A stretch of 64,000 bases of DNA from Neisseria mucosa (GCF_003044445.1 NZ_POWX01000010.1:22256-86255); one strand, 5' to 3'. Shown: positions 52,939 to 62,493, numbered from the stretch's first letter. A program made the numbers and translations. The notes: generated from the letters alone by a model not told the origin.

Positions 52939-52977
52939 CCCTTACTTTCCCTTCCACCCGATATGCAAGGAATGATA

Positions 52978-54108
52978 ATGACCAAACATCTGCCACTCAT
53001 CGCCCTAGCCGCCGTCATGCTCGCCGCCTGCGGAGGTTCGGATAAAAATACCTCCGACAAAGCGGAGCAGGCGGGAAACCAAAATGTATTGAGGATTTAC
53101 AACTGGTCGGAATACGTCGATCCCGAAACCGTCGCCGATTTTGAAAAGAAAAACGGTATCAAGGTAACTTACGACGTGTACGACAGCGATGAGACGCTGG
53201 AAAGTAAAGTATTGACCGGAAAATCAGGCTACGACATCGTCGGACCATCCAATACCTTCGTCGGCAGGCAGATTAAGGCGGGGGCTTATCAAAAAATCGA
53301 CAAATCCCTGATTCCCAACTATAAAAACCTCAATCCCGAATTGATGAAACTGATGGAAGGCGTTGACCCGACCCACGAATACGCCGTTCCGTTTTACTGG
53401 GGAACCAATACCTTCGCCATCAATACCGAGCGCGTGAAAAAAGCCTTAGGCACGGACAAACTGCCGGACAACCAATGGGATTTGGTGTTCAACCCCGAAT
53501 ACACATCCAAGCTGAAACAATGCGGCATCAGCTACTTGGACAGCGCGGCGGAAATCTATCCTATGGTATTGAACTACATGGGTAAAAACCCCAACAGCAA
53601 CGATACCGAAGACATCAAAGCAGCAACCGAGCTGCTCAAGAAAAACCGTCCCAACATCAAACGCTTTACCTCGTCCGGCTTCATCGACGACTTGGCGCGC
53701 GGCGACACCTGCGTCACCATCGGCTTCGGCGGCGACTTAAACATTGCCAGACGGCGCGCCGAAGAAGCGGGCGGCAAAGAAAAAATCCGCGTCATGATGC
53801 CCAAAGAAGGCGTGGGGATTTGGGTGGACTCCTTCGTCATTCCGAAAGATGCGAAGAACGTCGCCAACGCCCACAAATACATCAACGACTTTCTCGACCC
53901 CGAAGTCGCCGCGAAAAACGGCAATTTCGTTACCTACGCCCCTTCCAGCAAACCCGCACGCGAACTGATGGAAGCGGAGTTCAGGGACGACCGCACCATC
54001 TTCCCGAGCGAAGAAGATTTGAAAAACAGCTTCATCATGGTTCCTATCCAGCCCACCATTTTGAAATTCATGGTCCGCCAATGGCAGGGCGTAAAAGCCG
54101 GCAAATAA
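52978..54108 (+). CDS. Spermidine/putrescine-binding lipoprotein (PotD/PotF type)
   Basis: 376 aa from the ATG at 52978 (AAGGA site 7 bp upstream; alternatives at 52972 exist). Signal peptide with lipobox LAAC, then a periplasmic binding-protein fold beginning NVLRIYNWSEYVDPETV, the hallmark of PotD/PotF. It captures polyamines for an ABC transporter; no transporter genes are adjacent, so it acts with a system encoded elsewhere. Ends at a bidirectional DUS hairpin. Confidence 0.92.
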   Translation: MTKHLPLIALAAVMLAACGGSDKNTSDKAEQAGNQNVLRIYNWSEYVDPETVADFEKKNGIKVTYDVYDSDETLESKVLTGKSGYDIVGPSNTFVGRQIKAGAYQKIDKSLIPNYKNLNPELMKLMEGVDPTHEYAVPFYWGTNTFAINTERVKKALGTDKLPDNQWDLVFNPEYTSKLKQCGISYLDSAAEIYPMVLNYMGKNPNSNDTEDIKAATELLKKNRPNIKRFTSSGFIDDLARGDTCVTIGFGGDLNIARRRAEEAGGKEKIRVMMPKEGVGIWVDSFVIPKDAKNVANAHKYINDFLDPEVAAKNGNFVTYAPSSKPARELMEAEFRDDRTIFPSEEDLKNSFIMVPIQPTILKFMVRQWQGVKAGK

Positions 54109-54125
54109 CTTGATACGGATAGATT

Positions 54126-54172
54126 AAAGGTCGTCTGAAAACTTGAAATACAGGTTTCAGACGACCTTTTGT
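54126..54172. terminator. Bidirectional inverted mucDUS terminator
   Basis: Inverted DUS pair with ~17-nt loop between the convergent polyamine-binding and phospholipase D genes. Confidence 0.8.
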
Positions 54173-54179
54173 TCGGGTT

Positions 54180-55703
54180 TTACAGCAATCCTTCTATCGG
54201 CAGGATGGAGAGGATTTTGGAGGTAACGCGTTTCCAGAATTTGGCTTCCGGTTCGGTGGAATAGGTTTTTTGAGTGGCGGGGTCGTACCAGTGCAGTTTG
54301 TTGTATTTGTCGAGGGTGACCTGATAGGCGTATTTCGGGGTGGTATTGACGAGGGTGCGCTGCATTTCGCCTGCGATTTGGGGGCTTTCGAGGACGACGC
54401 CCATTTCGGTGTTGAGTCTGGCGGAGCGCGGGTCGAGGTTGAATGAGCCGATGAACACGCGCTTTTCGTCCACGATGAAGGTCTTGGCGTGCAGGCTGGT
54501 GGCGGAGCTGCCGGTCAAACCGCGGTCTTTGGTGGTGGGGACGGCATGGTTGGGTTGCAGCTCGTAGAGTTTGACACCGGCTTTGAGCAGGGGTTTGCGG
54601 TATTTGACGTAGCCTGAGTGGACGGCGGCTACATCGGTTGCTTGGAGCGAGTTGGTCAGGACGGTGACGTCCACGCCGTCTTTAACGAGTTGGTCAAGCG
54701 CGCGCACGCCTGATTTGGTGGGAACGAAATAGGGCGAAACGAGATAAACGCTTTTTTCGGGCGTTTTCAGGGCGTCCTGCATGCGGTCAAAAATGGGCGG
54801 TTTGTGGCGGTCGCGGTCCAGCCCTTTGGCAGGATCGTCGCTGATCAGGCGGGTATGGACGCTTTGCCAGTCTATGCTGTTGCTCTGCATTTTTTTGTAG
54901 AGTTCGGAATTTTCGATGTTGCTGCGGTAACGGCCGAGGGTTTCGTTTTTGTCTTTGTCGTTGTAACCCAGCTCTTGGAAGCCTTTTTCTATATCGCCTT
55001 TTTTGATGATGCTGGTGGCGGTGTAGGAGGAATGGCTTGCCCAATAGCGGTCGAAGTCTTGGGAAACTTCGGGCACGACGCGGCCGGTGGCAAGAATGTC
55101 GAGGTCGGCAAAGATGGTGTCTTCGCCGACTTTGAAATATTCGTCGCCGATATTGCGCCCGCCGAGGATGGTGGCGCGGTTGTCGGCGGTAAAGGATTTG
55201 TTGTGCATCCGGCGGTTGAGGCGCGGGAAGTCTGTTAAATAACCCAGTGCACGCCATTTGCGGCGGACGAAGGGGTTGAACAGGCGGATTTCGATATTGG
55301 GATGGCTGTCGAGGGCGAGCAGGACGTTGTCCAGCCCGTTAGTGTTGTTGTCGTCAAGCAGCAGGCGCACGCGCACGCCGCGTTCGGCGGCACGGTGGAT
55401 AAGGTTGAACATGAGCTTGCCGGAGATGTCGTTGTGCCAGATGTAGTATTGGAGGTCTAGGGTATGGTCGGCGGCTTCAATCAGAGCGGCGCGGGCGACG
55501 AAGGCTTCGTGTGCGTCGTTGAGCAGATAGACATTGGAAATATCGCCGCTGGTTTTGCTAGAGGTGGTGTTGAGCAGGGCATCCATGCGTGGGGCGGAAT
55601 GGATGCCTAGATAGTGGCTTTCAGGGCGCTCTTCCAGTGAGGGGAGACCGGCGCAACCTGTCAGAAAAACCGGAAGCATAAGGATGAGATGGATTTTTTT
55701 CAT
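54180..55703 (-). CDS. Cardiolipin synthase C/phospholipase D family lipoprotein
   Basis: 507 aa, lipoprotein signal (LPVFLTGCAG). Two HKD motifs: HNKSFTADNRATILGGRN and HAKTFIVDEKRVFIGSFN. It belongs to the ClsC (YmdC)/ neisserial PLD group that transfers or hydrolyses phosphatidyl groups in the envelope; in pathogenic Neisseria a secreted PLD homologue affects host cells. Whether this copy synthesises cardiolipin or acts as a phospholipase is unresolved. Monocistronic; the EEP-like partner seen in E. coli (YbhP) lies far away at 482. Confidence 0.87.
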   Translation of the reverse strand: MKKIHLILMLPVFLTGCAGLPSLEERPESHYLGIHSAPRMDALLNTTSSKTSGDISNVYLLNDAHEAFVARAALIEAADHTLDLQYYIWHNDISGKLMFNLIHRAAERGVRVRLLLDDNNTNGLDNVLLALDSHPNIEIRLFNPFVRRKWRALGYLTDFPRLNRRMHNKSFTADNRATILGGRNIGDEYFKVGEDTIFADLDILATGRVVPEVSQDFDRYWASHSSYTATSIIKKGDIEKGFQELGYNDKDKNETLGRYRSNIENSELYKKMQSNSIDWQSVHTRLISDDPAKGLDRDRHKPPIFDRMQDALKTPEKSVYLVSPYFVPTKSGVRALDQLVKDGVDVTVLTNSLQATDVAAVHSGYVKYRKPLLKAGVKLYELQPNHAVPTTKDRGLTGSSATSLHAKTFIVDEKRVFIGSFNLDPRSARLNTEMGVVLESPQIAGEMQRTLVNTTPKYAYQVTLDKYNKLHWYDPATQKTYSTEPEAKFWKRVTSKILSILPIEGLL

Positions 55704-55748
55704 TCTTGAGGGTGTTTCAGACGACCTTCTGCGCTGAAACGGTATTTT

Positions 55749-55904
55749 TATATTGGATTAACTTTAAACCAGTACGGCGTTGCCTCGCCTTAGCTCAAAG
55801 AGAACGATTCTCTAAGGTGCTGAAGCACCAAGTGAATCGGTTCCGTACTATCTGTACTGTCTGCGGCTTTGTCGCCTTGTCCTGATTTTTGTTAATCCAC
55901 TATA
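55749..55904. repeat. Correia element (CREE), full length 156 bp
   Basis: Full-length copy with a base change in the left terminal repeat (TATATTGG for TATAGTGG) and TTGTTAATCCACTATA at the right end. It lies between the PLD gene start and the adenine deaminase terminator. Confidence 0.9.
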
Positions 55905-55966
55905 TTTAGAAGGGTCGTCTGAAAAGAAGTTCGATGTTTATACGGTTCGCATTTTAACCGAGAAAA

Positions 55967-55998
55967 AAGCCGACCGGATGGCTTTTTCAGGTCGGCTT
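55967..55998 (-). terminator. Intrinsic terminator of the adenine deaminase gene
   Basis: AAGCCGACC / GGTCGGCTT inverted repeat with T run on the leftward strand, directly after the stop; not DUS-based. Confidence 0.85.
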
Positions 55999-56003
55999 CT
56001 TCT

Positions 56004-57008
56004 TTAAACATGGATGCCGTCGATTTCGGCGTACCGTTTTGCTTTTTCTTCCTCACTTAAAAACGAGGCTTTGAACGAGTTTTTGCACAAGGTGCGGATG
56101 TCTGCTTCATTCAAACCCAATGCGTCGGTAAGTTCGATAAAGTTTTGGTTGATATAGCCGCCGAAATAGGCGGGGTCGTCTGAATTGACGGTAACCAATA
56201 CGCCGCGCTCAAGCATACGGCGCAGGTTGTGTCGGGACAGGTCGCCGACGACTTTGAGCTTGAGGTTGCTCAAGGGGCAGACGGTCAGGGGCATTTGCTC
56301 GGCAATCAGACGTTGCATAAGGGTTTCGTCTTCTTCAGAGCGCACGCCGTGGTCGATGCGGACGACTTTCAGTAAATCCAACGCTTCCCAAACGTATTCG
56401 GGCGGGCCTTCTTCGCCGGCATGGGCAACGGCGGGAAAACCTTGCGCGCGGGCTTGGGCGAAGACGCGCTCGAATTTGGAGGGCGGGTTGCCGAGTTCGC
56501 CCGAATCCAGTCCGATGCCGTCGATATGTCGTCTGAAAGGCTGTGCTTGGGCCAACGTTTCAAACGCGGATTCTTCGCTCAAATGCCGCAGGAAACACAT
56601 AATCAGCCTGCTGGAAATGCCCCATTTTTCCTGCGCTTCCAGACGGGCGCGGGTGATGCCGTTGATGACGGTTTCAAACGATACGCCGCGCGCGGTATGG
56701 GTTTGCGGGTCGAAGAAGATTTCGGCGTGGACGACGTTATCCTCGCGGCAGCGGGCGAAATAGGCGGTGGTCAGGTCGTAAAAATCCTGTTCGTGAAGCA
56801 AGACCGCCGCTGCGGCGTAGTAAATATCGAGGAAGGATTGCAGGTTGTGAAAATCGTAAGCGCGGCGCACGGCTTCCACATCCGCATAGGGAATGGAAAC
56901 GCCGTTGCGCCCGGCGATGGCGAACATCAATTCCGGCTCGAACGTGCCTTCGATATGGACGTGCAATTCGGCTTTAGGCAGAGCGCGGATTAAGGCGTGG
57001 ACGGACAT
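56004..57008 (-). CDS. Adenine deaminase (adenosine deaminase-like family)
   Basis: 334 aa from the ATG at 57006-57008. Metal-binding HVHIEG (usual H-H pair), GLDSGELGNPPSKF, HAGEEG, DHGV and a C-terminal SDDPAYFGGYINQNF. The YFGGY ending and ELG motif fit the Ade type that acts on adenine to give hypoxanthine, not adenosine deaminase. A TTG start 7 codons upstream would overlap the previous gene. It is 17 bp behind the lipoprotein gene on the same strand, so they may be co-transcribed. Confidence 0.87.
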   Translation of the reverse strand: MSVHALIRALPKAELHVHIEGTFEPELMFAIAGRNGVSIPYADVEAVRRAYDFHNLQSFLDIYYAAAAVLLHEQDFYDLTTAYFARCREDNVVHAEIFFDPQTHTARGVSFETVINGITRARLEAQEKWGISSRLIMCFLRHLSEESAFETLAQAQPFRRHIDGIGLDSGELGNPPSKFERVFAQARAQGFPAVAHAGEEGPPEYVWEALDLLKVVRIDHGVRSEEDETLMQRLIAEQMPLTVCPLSNLKLKVVGDLSRHNLRRMLERGVLVTVNSDDPAYFGGYINQNFIELTDALGLNEADIRTLCKNSFKASFLSEEEKAKRYAEIDGIHV

Positions 57009-57025
57009 GGGCGGCACTCGCTCGG

Positions 57026-57565
57026 TCAATAATGGCGGCGGCGGAAGAAGAACATTCCTTCGCTGTCCACTTCAAGGATATAGCGGCCGTTTTGAACGGC
57101 GGCATAACCGCTTTTGCCCGCCTGATAGGGTTGCAGGGCGGCATGAGAGAGGAGGTAGCTCGTCAGGTTGCCGCCGTCTTCGGCGATGTTGCCGACCAGT
57201 TTGGCAAACAAGGCATGGCATTTGCCGTTTTCAGTCCAGCCCAAAGGCTCGCCTTTGTCGCCGGTTTCCATACATTTGCCGCTGATGACTTCCAAGTCGT
57301 TGGGGTGGTTGCCGATCAGGTGGATGGTGTTTTGTTCGGACAAGCCGTTAATCGGATAGCTGATTTGTTTTTTGCCGTCATTGGTTTTGCCTTCGCTGCT
57401 TTGTCCTAAATCCAAGCCTGCGATGGCGTTGTTGTCGATGTATTTGACTTTAAACGCGGGCTTTGGCGCGGCTTCGGCGGCATTTTGGGCGGGCTCGGCA
57501 GGAGCTTCGGATTTGCCGCAGGCGGCAAGCAGGAGGGCGGATAAGAGAATCGGAAAGGCTTTCAT
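57026..57565 (-). CDS. Lipoprotein of unknown function
   Basis: 179 aa. Signal peptide with lipobox LAAC, then a Glu/Ala/Pro linker, and a compact domain with two Cys (GKCMET and GKCHAL) that may pair. It ends FFRRRHY. No named family is recognised. It precedes the adenine deaminase gene on the same strand, but a shared role is unclear; it follows a DUS hairpin that ends trpS. Confidence 0.75.
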   Translation of the reverse strand: MKAFPILLSALLLAACGKSEAPAEPAQNAAEAAPKPAFKVKYIDNNAIAGLDLGQSSEGKTNDGKKQISYPINGLSEQNTIHLIGNHPNDLEVISGKCMETGDKGEPLGWTENGKCHALFAKLVGNIAEDGGNLTSYLLSHAALQPYQAGKSGYAAVQNGRYILEVDSEGMFFFRRRHY

Positions 57566-57587
57566 CGGATATTCCTTGTTTTAAACA

Positions 57588-57637
57588 GGAAAAGGTCGTC
57601 TGAAAATAGCGGGCTGCTTTTTCAGACGACCTTTTGA
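57588..57637 (-). terminator. Inverted mucDUS hairpin after trpS
   Basis: Inverted DUS pair with ~16-nt loop between trpS and the lipoprotein gene. Confidence 0.78.
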
Positions 57638-57640
57638 GAT

Positions 57641-58651
57641 TTACTTCAATGGGCGGATGCCGACGGCGTCGCGTACTTGGTCCAGCAGTTCGCGCGCTTC
57701 TTTGCGCGCTTTGGCTGCGCCCGCCTGCAGGATGTCTTCGATTTGCGAAGGATTGGCGGTCAGCGCGTTGTAGCGTTCGCGCGGTTCTGCCAGCTCGGCG
57801 TTGATTTTGGCGGCCAAGAGTTTTTTGGCTTCGCCCCATGCCAGACCTTCAGCCAGCATTTGCGTAAACGCTGCGGTTTCAGACGGCGTGGAGAAGGCTT
57901 TGTAGATTTCAAACAAAGGGCTTTCGTCGGGCTGTTTCGGCTCGCCTGGCTCTTTCATATTGGTGATGATTTTGTTGACCGATTTTTGGGTTTTCTTGTC
58001 GTTTTCCCAAAGCGGAATGGTGTTGCCGTAGGATTTGGACATTTTGCGTCCGTCCAAGCCGACCAAGAGTTCGACGTTTTCATCGATTTTCACCTCGGGC
58101 AGGGTGAAGACTTCTTTGAAGCGGTGGTTGAAGCGGCCGGCGATGTCGCGCGCCATTTCGACGTGTTGGATTTGGTCGCGGCCGACGGGGACTTCGTTGG
58201 CGTTGAACATGAGAATGTCGGCGGTCATCAGGATAGGGTAGCTGTACAAACCCATTTCTACGCCGTGGTCGGGATCTTCCTGATTGTTTTCGACATTTGC
58301 CTGCACGGCGGCTTTGTAGGCGTGGGCGCGGTTCATCAGGCCTTTGGCGGTGATGCAGGTCAGAATCCAGTTCAATTCCATCACTTCGGGAATGTCGCTT
58401 TGGCGGTAGAAGGTGGTGCGCTCGGGATCGAGTCCGCAGGCCAGCCAAGTGGCGGCAACGGCTTGGGTGGATTGGTGAATCATCTCCGGCTCGTGGCATT
58501 TGATGATGCCGTGGTAGTCGGCGAGGAAGAGGAAGGATTCGGTGTCGGGCGTTTGCGCCGCGCGGACGGCAGGGCGGATGGCGCCGACGTAGTTGCCCAG
58601 ATGCGGGATGCCGGTGGTGGTTACGCCGGTGAGGACGCGTTTCTTGCTCAT
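57641..58651 (-). CDS. trpS: Tryptophanyl-tRNA synthetase
   Basis: 336 aa, class I enzyme. The HIGH-like motif is TGIPHLGNYVG, and the KMSKS motif appears as KMSKSYGN. It charges tRNA-Trp. The widely spaced DUS pair at 58673-58740 lies upstream of its start. Confidence 0.96.
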   Translation of the reverse strand: MSKKRVLTGVTTTGIPHLGNYVGAIRPAVRAAQTPDTESFLFLADYHGIIKCHEPEMIHQSTQAVAATWLACGLDPERTTFYRQSDIPEVMELNWILTCITAKGLMNRAHAYKAAVQANVENNQEDPDHGVEMGLYSYPILMTADILMFNANEVPVGRDQIQHVEMARDIAGRFNHRFKEVFTLPEVKIDENVELLVGLDGRKMSKSYGNTIPLWENDKKTQKSVNKIITNMKEPGEPKQPDESPLFEIYKAFSTPSETAAFTQMLAEGLAWGEAKKLLAAKINAELAEPRERYNALTANPSQIEDILQAGAAKARKEARELLDQVRDAVGIRPLK

Positions 58652-58672
58652 GGGGATATCCTTAATGGCTCA

Positions 58673-58740
58673 AGGTCGTCTGAAAATGAAATAGGGATTG
58701 ATTATACCTGATTCCCAACGAGTTTTCAGACGACCTTTTT
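58673..58740. repeat. Widely spaced inverted mucDUS pair upstream of trpS
   Basis: Arms about 40 bp apart, between trpS and the clpB promoter region; terminator activity is uncertain. Confidence 0.5.
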
Positions 58741-58757
58741 ATAGTGGGCATATCGAC

Positions 58758-58766
58758 TTATTCACA
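58758..58766 (+). promoter_or_regulatory. DnaA-box-like site (TTATTCACA)
   Basis: One mismatch from the consensus TTATCCACA and in the same orientation as the perfect box at 58844, separated by an AT-rich stretch. Confidence 0.45.
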
Positions 58767-58837
58767 GCTTTTTCTGATTTAATCTATTTTAAAAACAGAT
58801 TGATACTATATTTTTTAATATTTTGGTAAATTTTTCT

Positions 58838-58866
58838 CTTGAGTTATCCACAGGCGACACTATATA
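58838..58866 (+). promoter_or_regulatory. Heat-shock (sigma32-like) promoter of clpB with embedded DnaA box
   Basis: CTTGAG at 58838-58843, a 14-bp spacer and CACTATATA form a sigma32-type promoter about 50 bp upstream of clpB. The spacer contains the perfect DnaA box TTATCCACA (58844-58852). Confidence 0.55.
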
Positions 58867-58912
58867 GCGTTTATTAGAAAGATATTCGTTTCAGAAGAAA
58901 GGAAACCTAAAG

Positions 58913-61486
58913 ATGAGATTCGACAAATTAACCGCCAAATTCCAACAAGCCCTTGCAGAAGCTCAGAGTTTGGCGTTGGCTGCGGACAGCAGCTATCTGG
59001 AAGCGGGCTTTGTACTGAAAGCCCTGCTTGACGACCAAAACAGCGGAGCCGCCGCGCTGTTGGCCCATGCGGGCGTGAATGTGCCGCAGGTGAAACAGCG
59101 TTTGCAGCAGCATTTGAACAGCCTGCCGAAAGTGTCTGGTCAGGGAGGCGATATTCTGCCCAGCCGCGAATTGCAGGCAGTGTTGAACCTGATGGACAAA
59201 GCCGCAACCAAACGCGGCGATGCCTATATCGCCAGCGAACTTTTCCTGCTTGCTTTGGTGCAGCAGAACGATGCGACCGGCAAAATCTTGAAAGAAGCCG
59301 GCGCGACCGAACAAAACATCAACGCCGCGATCGACGCGGTACGAGGAGGACAAAACGTGAACGATGCCAATGCCGAAGACCAACGCGATGCTCTGAAAAA
59401 ATACACGCTCGACCTGACCCAGCGCGCCCGCGACGGCAAACTCGACCCCGTTATCGGCCGCGACGACGAAATCCGCCGCGCGATTCAGGTGCTGCAACGC
59501 CGCACCAAAAACAACCCGGTGTTGATTGGCGAACCGGGCGTGGGTAAAACTGCTATCGTCGAAGGCTTGGCGCAGCGCATCGTCAACGGCGAAGTGCCCG
59601 AATCCCTGCGCAACAAACGCCTGCTGGTTTTGGATTTGGCAGCATTGATTGCCGGCGCAAAATACCGCGGCGAATTTGAAGAACGCTTGAAAGGCGTGTT
59701 GAACGACTTGGCGAAAGACGACGGCAACACCTTGATTTTCATCGACGAAATTCATACTTTGGTCGGCGCGGGCAAAACCGACGGTGCGATGGATGCGGGC
59801 AATATGTTGAAACCGGCTTTGGCGCGCGGCGAACTGCACTGCATCGGTGCGACCACCTTGGACGAATACCGCCAATACATCGAAAAAGACGCGGCACTCG
59901 AACGCCGCTTCCAAAAAGTATTGGTCGGTGAACCCAGCGTGGAAGACACCATCGCCATACTGCGCGGTTTGCAGGAACGTTACGAAATCCACCACGGCAT
60001 CGACATCACCGACCCCGCCATTGTTGCCGCCGCGGAATTGAGCGACCGCTACATTACCGACCGCTTCCTGCCCGATAAAGCGATTGATTTGATTGACGAA
60101 GCCGCCAGCCGTATCAAAATGGAGCTGGACAGCAAACCCGAGCAGATGGACAAACTCGACCGCCGCATCATTCAGCTCAAAATGGAAAAAATGCACGTTG
60201 CCAAAGAGAGCGACGATGCCAGCAAAAAACGTTTGGAACTGATAGACGAAGAAATCGACGGCTTGCAAAAAGAATACGCCGATTTGGACGAAATCTGGAA
60301 AGCCGAAAAAGCCGCGTCTTCCAGTACCGCCGACATCAAGAAACAGATGGACGACATCAAAGTCAAAATTGAGCAGGCCAAACGCCAAGGCGACTTCGCC
60401 CGTGCGTCCGAACTCGAATACGGCGAGTTGCCGAAATTGGGTGCGCAGTTGCAAGCGGCGGAAAGTAACCCCGACGGCAAAAAACAAAACAAACTTTTCC
60501 GCACCGAAGTGGGCGCAGACGAAGTGGCCGAAATCGTATCGCGTATGACCGGCATCCCCGTGTCCAAAATGATGGAAGGCGAACGCGACAAGCTGCTGAA
60601 AATGGAAGAAGTATTGCACCGCCGCGTGGTCGGTCAAGACGAAGCCGTGCGCGCCGTGTCCGACGCTATCCGCCGCAGCCGCTCCGGCCTTGCCGATCCG
60701 AACAAACCTTACGGCAGCTTCCTGTTCCTAGGCCCGACCGGCGTGGGTAAAACCGAGTTGTGCAAAGCCTTGGCAGGCTTCCTGTTTGACAGCGAAGACC
60801 ATCTCATCCGCATCGACATGTCCGAATACATGGAGAAACACGCCGTTGCCCGCCTGATCGGCGCGCCTCCGGGCTATGTCGGCTACGAAGAGGGTGGCTA
60901 CTTGACCGAACAAGTCCGCCGCAAACCGTACAGCGTGATTCTGCTGGACGAAGTGGAAAAAGCCCATCCGGACGTGTTCAACATCCTGCTGCAAGTATTG
61001 GATGACGGCCGCCTGACCGACGGACAGGGCCGCACCGTGGACTTCAAAAACACTGTTATCGTCATGACTTCCAACATCGGCAGCCAGCACATCCAACAAA
61101 TGGGTACGCAGGATTACGAAGCCGTGAAAGAAGCAGTGATGGAAGAAGTGAAAGCCTACTTCCGTCCCGAAATGATCAACCGTATCGACGAAGTGGTCGT
61201 GTTCCACGGACTGAATCAGGAGAATATCCGCAACATCGCGAAAATCCAGCTCAAAGGTTTGGAAAAACGTTTGGAAGCGCAGCACTTGCACATGAAAGTG
61301 GACGATGCCGCATTGGATTTGATTGCCAAAGCCGGTTTCGACCCTGTGTACGGCGCGCGCCCGCTCAAACGCGCCATCCAGTCGGAAATCGAAAATCCGC
61401 TGGCCAAAGCCCTGCTCGAAGGCAAATATGCGCCCGACAGCACGATTCATGTGAAAGAAGAGGGCGGCAAGCTGGTGTTTGCTTGA
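58913..61486 (+). CDS. clpB: ATP-dependent disaggregase ClpB
   Basis: 857 aa, standard. N-domain (1-145), first AAA+ with Walker A GEPGVGKTAIVEG and Walker B LIFIDEIHT, long M-domain coiled coil (400-520), and second AAA+ with GPTGVGKTELCKAL and VILLDEVEKAHPDVFN. Works with DnaK to rescue aggregated proteins. An AAGGAAACC site lies upstream, with a heat-shock promoter. Ends at a DUS hairpin. Confidence 0.97.
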   Translation: MRFDKLTAKFQQALAEAQSLALAADSSYLEAGFVLKALLDDQNSGAAALLAHAGVNVPQVKQRLQQHLNSLPKVSGQGGDILPSRELQAVLNLMDKAATKRGDAYIASELFLLALVQQNDATGKILKEAGATEQNINAAIDAVRGGQNVNDANAEDQRDALKKYTLDLTQRARDGKLDPVIGRDDEIRRAIQVLQRRTKNNPVLIGEPGVGKTAIVEGLAQRIVNGEVPESLRNKRLLVLDLAALIAGAKYRGEFEERLKGVLNDLAKDDGNTLIFIDEIHTLVGAGKTDGAMDAGNMLKPALARGELHCIGATTLDEYRQYIEKDAALERRFQKVLVGEPSVEDTIAILRGLQERYEIHHGIDITDPAIVAAAELSDRYITDRFLPDKAIDLIDEAASRIKMELDSKPEQMDKLDRRIIQLKMEKMHVAKESDDASKKRLELIDEEIDGLQKEYADLDEIWKAEKAASSSTADIKKQMDDIKVKIEQAKRQGDFARASELEYGELPKLGAQLQAAESNPDGKKQNKLFRTEVGADEVAEIVSRMTGIPVSKMMEGERDKLLKMEEVLHRRVVGQDEAVRAVSDAIRRSRSGLADPNKPYGSFLFLGPTGVGKTELCKALAGFLFDSEDHLIRIDMSEYMEKHAVARLIGAPPGYVGYEEGGYLTEQVRRKPYSVILLDEVEKAHPDVFNILLQVLDDGRLTDGQGRTVDFKNTVIVMTSNIGSQHIQQMGTQDYEAVKEAVMEEVKAYFRPEMINRIDEVVVFHGLNQENIRNIAKIQLKGLEKRLEAQHLHMKVDDAALDLIAKAGFDPVYGARPLKRAIQSEIENPLAKALLEGKYAPDSTIHVKEEGGKLVFA

Positions 61487-61501
61487 TTTAATGGCTTGAA
61501 G

Positions 61502-61549
61502 AAAGGTCGTCTGAAAACTTGATTACGGGTTTTCAGACGACCTTTTATT
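61502..61549. terminator. Bidirectional inverted mucDUS terminator
   Basis: Inverted DUS pair between the convergent clpB and Dyp peroxidase genes. Confidence 0.8.
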
Positions 61550-61584
61550 TTAGGGCTTCAATATTTCACATCAGCAACGCGGTT

Positions 61585-62493
61585 TTACAGATTCTGCAAA
61601 CGCTCGACCGAAGGGGCGTAGTAATATGCGCTGGAAACGGCGGTGGAAAGATGCTTAAGCAGAAGGTCGGTTTTGCCGTCGGCATCGCCAAACATGTGCA
61701 AAAGCTGTACTTCGATGTTGTGCAGGGTATGGCAGTAGGCAGTGAACATCAAACCGTGTTCGCCGCTGAGTTTGCCGAAGGGCAGGCTGCGGCGGACGAT
61801 TTTCAGCCCCACGCCGTTTTCTTTCAGGTTGACGCGACCCAAGTGCGAATCGGGCAGGCGAACGTCTTTGCTGAATTCTTCGTTGGCTTCTTTGCTGCGG
61901 CCGACGCTGGCTTCTTGTTCGGCAACGGGGACGGCATCCCATTTTTTCAGGTCGTGCAAGTATTTTTGCAGGAGGACGTAGCTACCGCCGGCATCGGGTC
62001 GGCCTTCGGGAATAATGGCGACATTGCGGACGTTTTCATCGCCTTGCGGGTTTTCAGTACCATCGACAAAGCCGTCCAAGCCGCGGTCTTCATAAAGGCG
62101 CAGGCCGTGTTCCTCGGTGGCGACGCTGATGCTGTCTCCGAACGCGGCAAAGACGGATTGGGCGAGCGCGAAGGCGGCTTTTTGGCGGTAGGCTTGGATG
62201 TGGATGTAAATATCGTGTTGGGTCGAAGGGGCAAGGCCGTTGCCCATGACGGGGAAGGGCTTGATTTCGCTGCCTTCTTCCGCATGTCCGAACGCTTTCC
62301 ATGCTTCGCTGCCGAAGGCGATGGTCATGCCTAAAATATCTTCGGGAAAGCGGGTTTTGAGTTTCGCCAAGGCTTCAAGCGAAGTTTTGCAGGCGGTTTT
62401 GATGTCGTCGTAGCGGCTGTCGCGAATGTCGGCCTCGATGAATATTCCGGCTTGGGCGTGGTCGGGGATGATGGCGGTTTGCGGGCAGAGCAT
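61585..62493 (-). CDS. Dyp-type haem peroxidase (YfeX-like)
   Basis: 302 aa from the ATG at 62491-62493, behind an AAAGGAAAT site; the frame extends 11 codons upstream. The family motif GFVDGTENP holds the catalytic Asp, His of DSHLGRVN is the likely proximal haem ligand, and RRSLPFG contains the conserved Arg. No signal peptide, so cytoplasmic. YfeX-like enzymes reduce peroxides and act on porphyrins. Monocistronic. Confidence 0.9.
   Translation of the reverse strand: MLCPQTAIIPDHAQAGIFIEADIRDSRYDDIKTACKTSLEALAKLKTRFPEDILGMTIAFGSEAWKAFGHAEEGSEIKPFPVMGNGLAPSTQHDIYIHIQAYRQKAAFALAQSVFAAFGDSISVATEEHGLRLYEDRGLDGFVDGTENPQGDENVRNVAIIPEGRPDAGGSYVLLQKYLHDLKKWDAVPVAEQEASVGRSKEANEEFSKDVRLPDSHLGRVNLKENGVGLKIVRRSLPFGKLSGEHGLMFTAYCHTLHNIEVQLLHMFGDADGKTDLLLKHLSTAVSSAYYYAPSVERLQNL

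Noticed and set aside
58740..58755. TATAGTGG at 58740 as a seventh Correia element
   Set aside because: Match stops after the first bases (ATAGTGGGCATATC); no right end found.
58928..60637. 569-codon open frame antisense to clpB
   Set aside because: Long antisense frame from biased third-codon composition; composition is hydrophobic and repetitive without domains or ribosome site, and clpB is certain.
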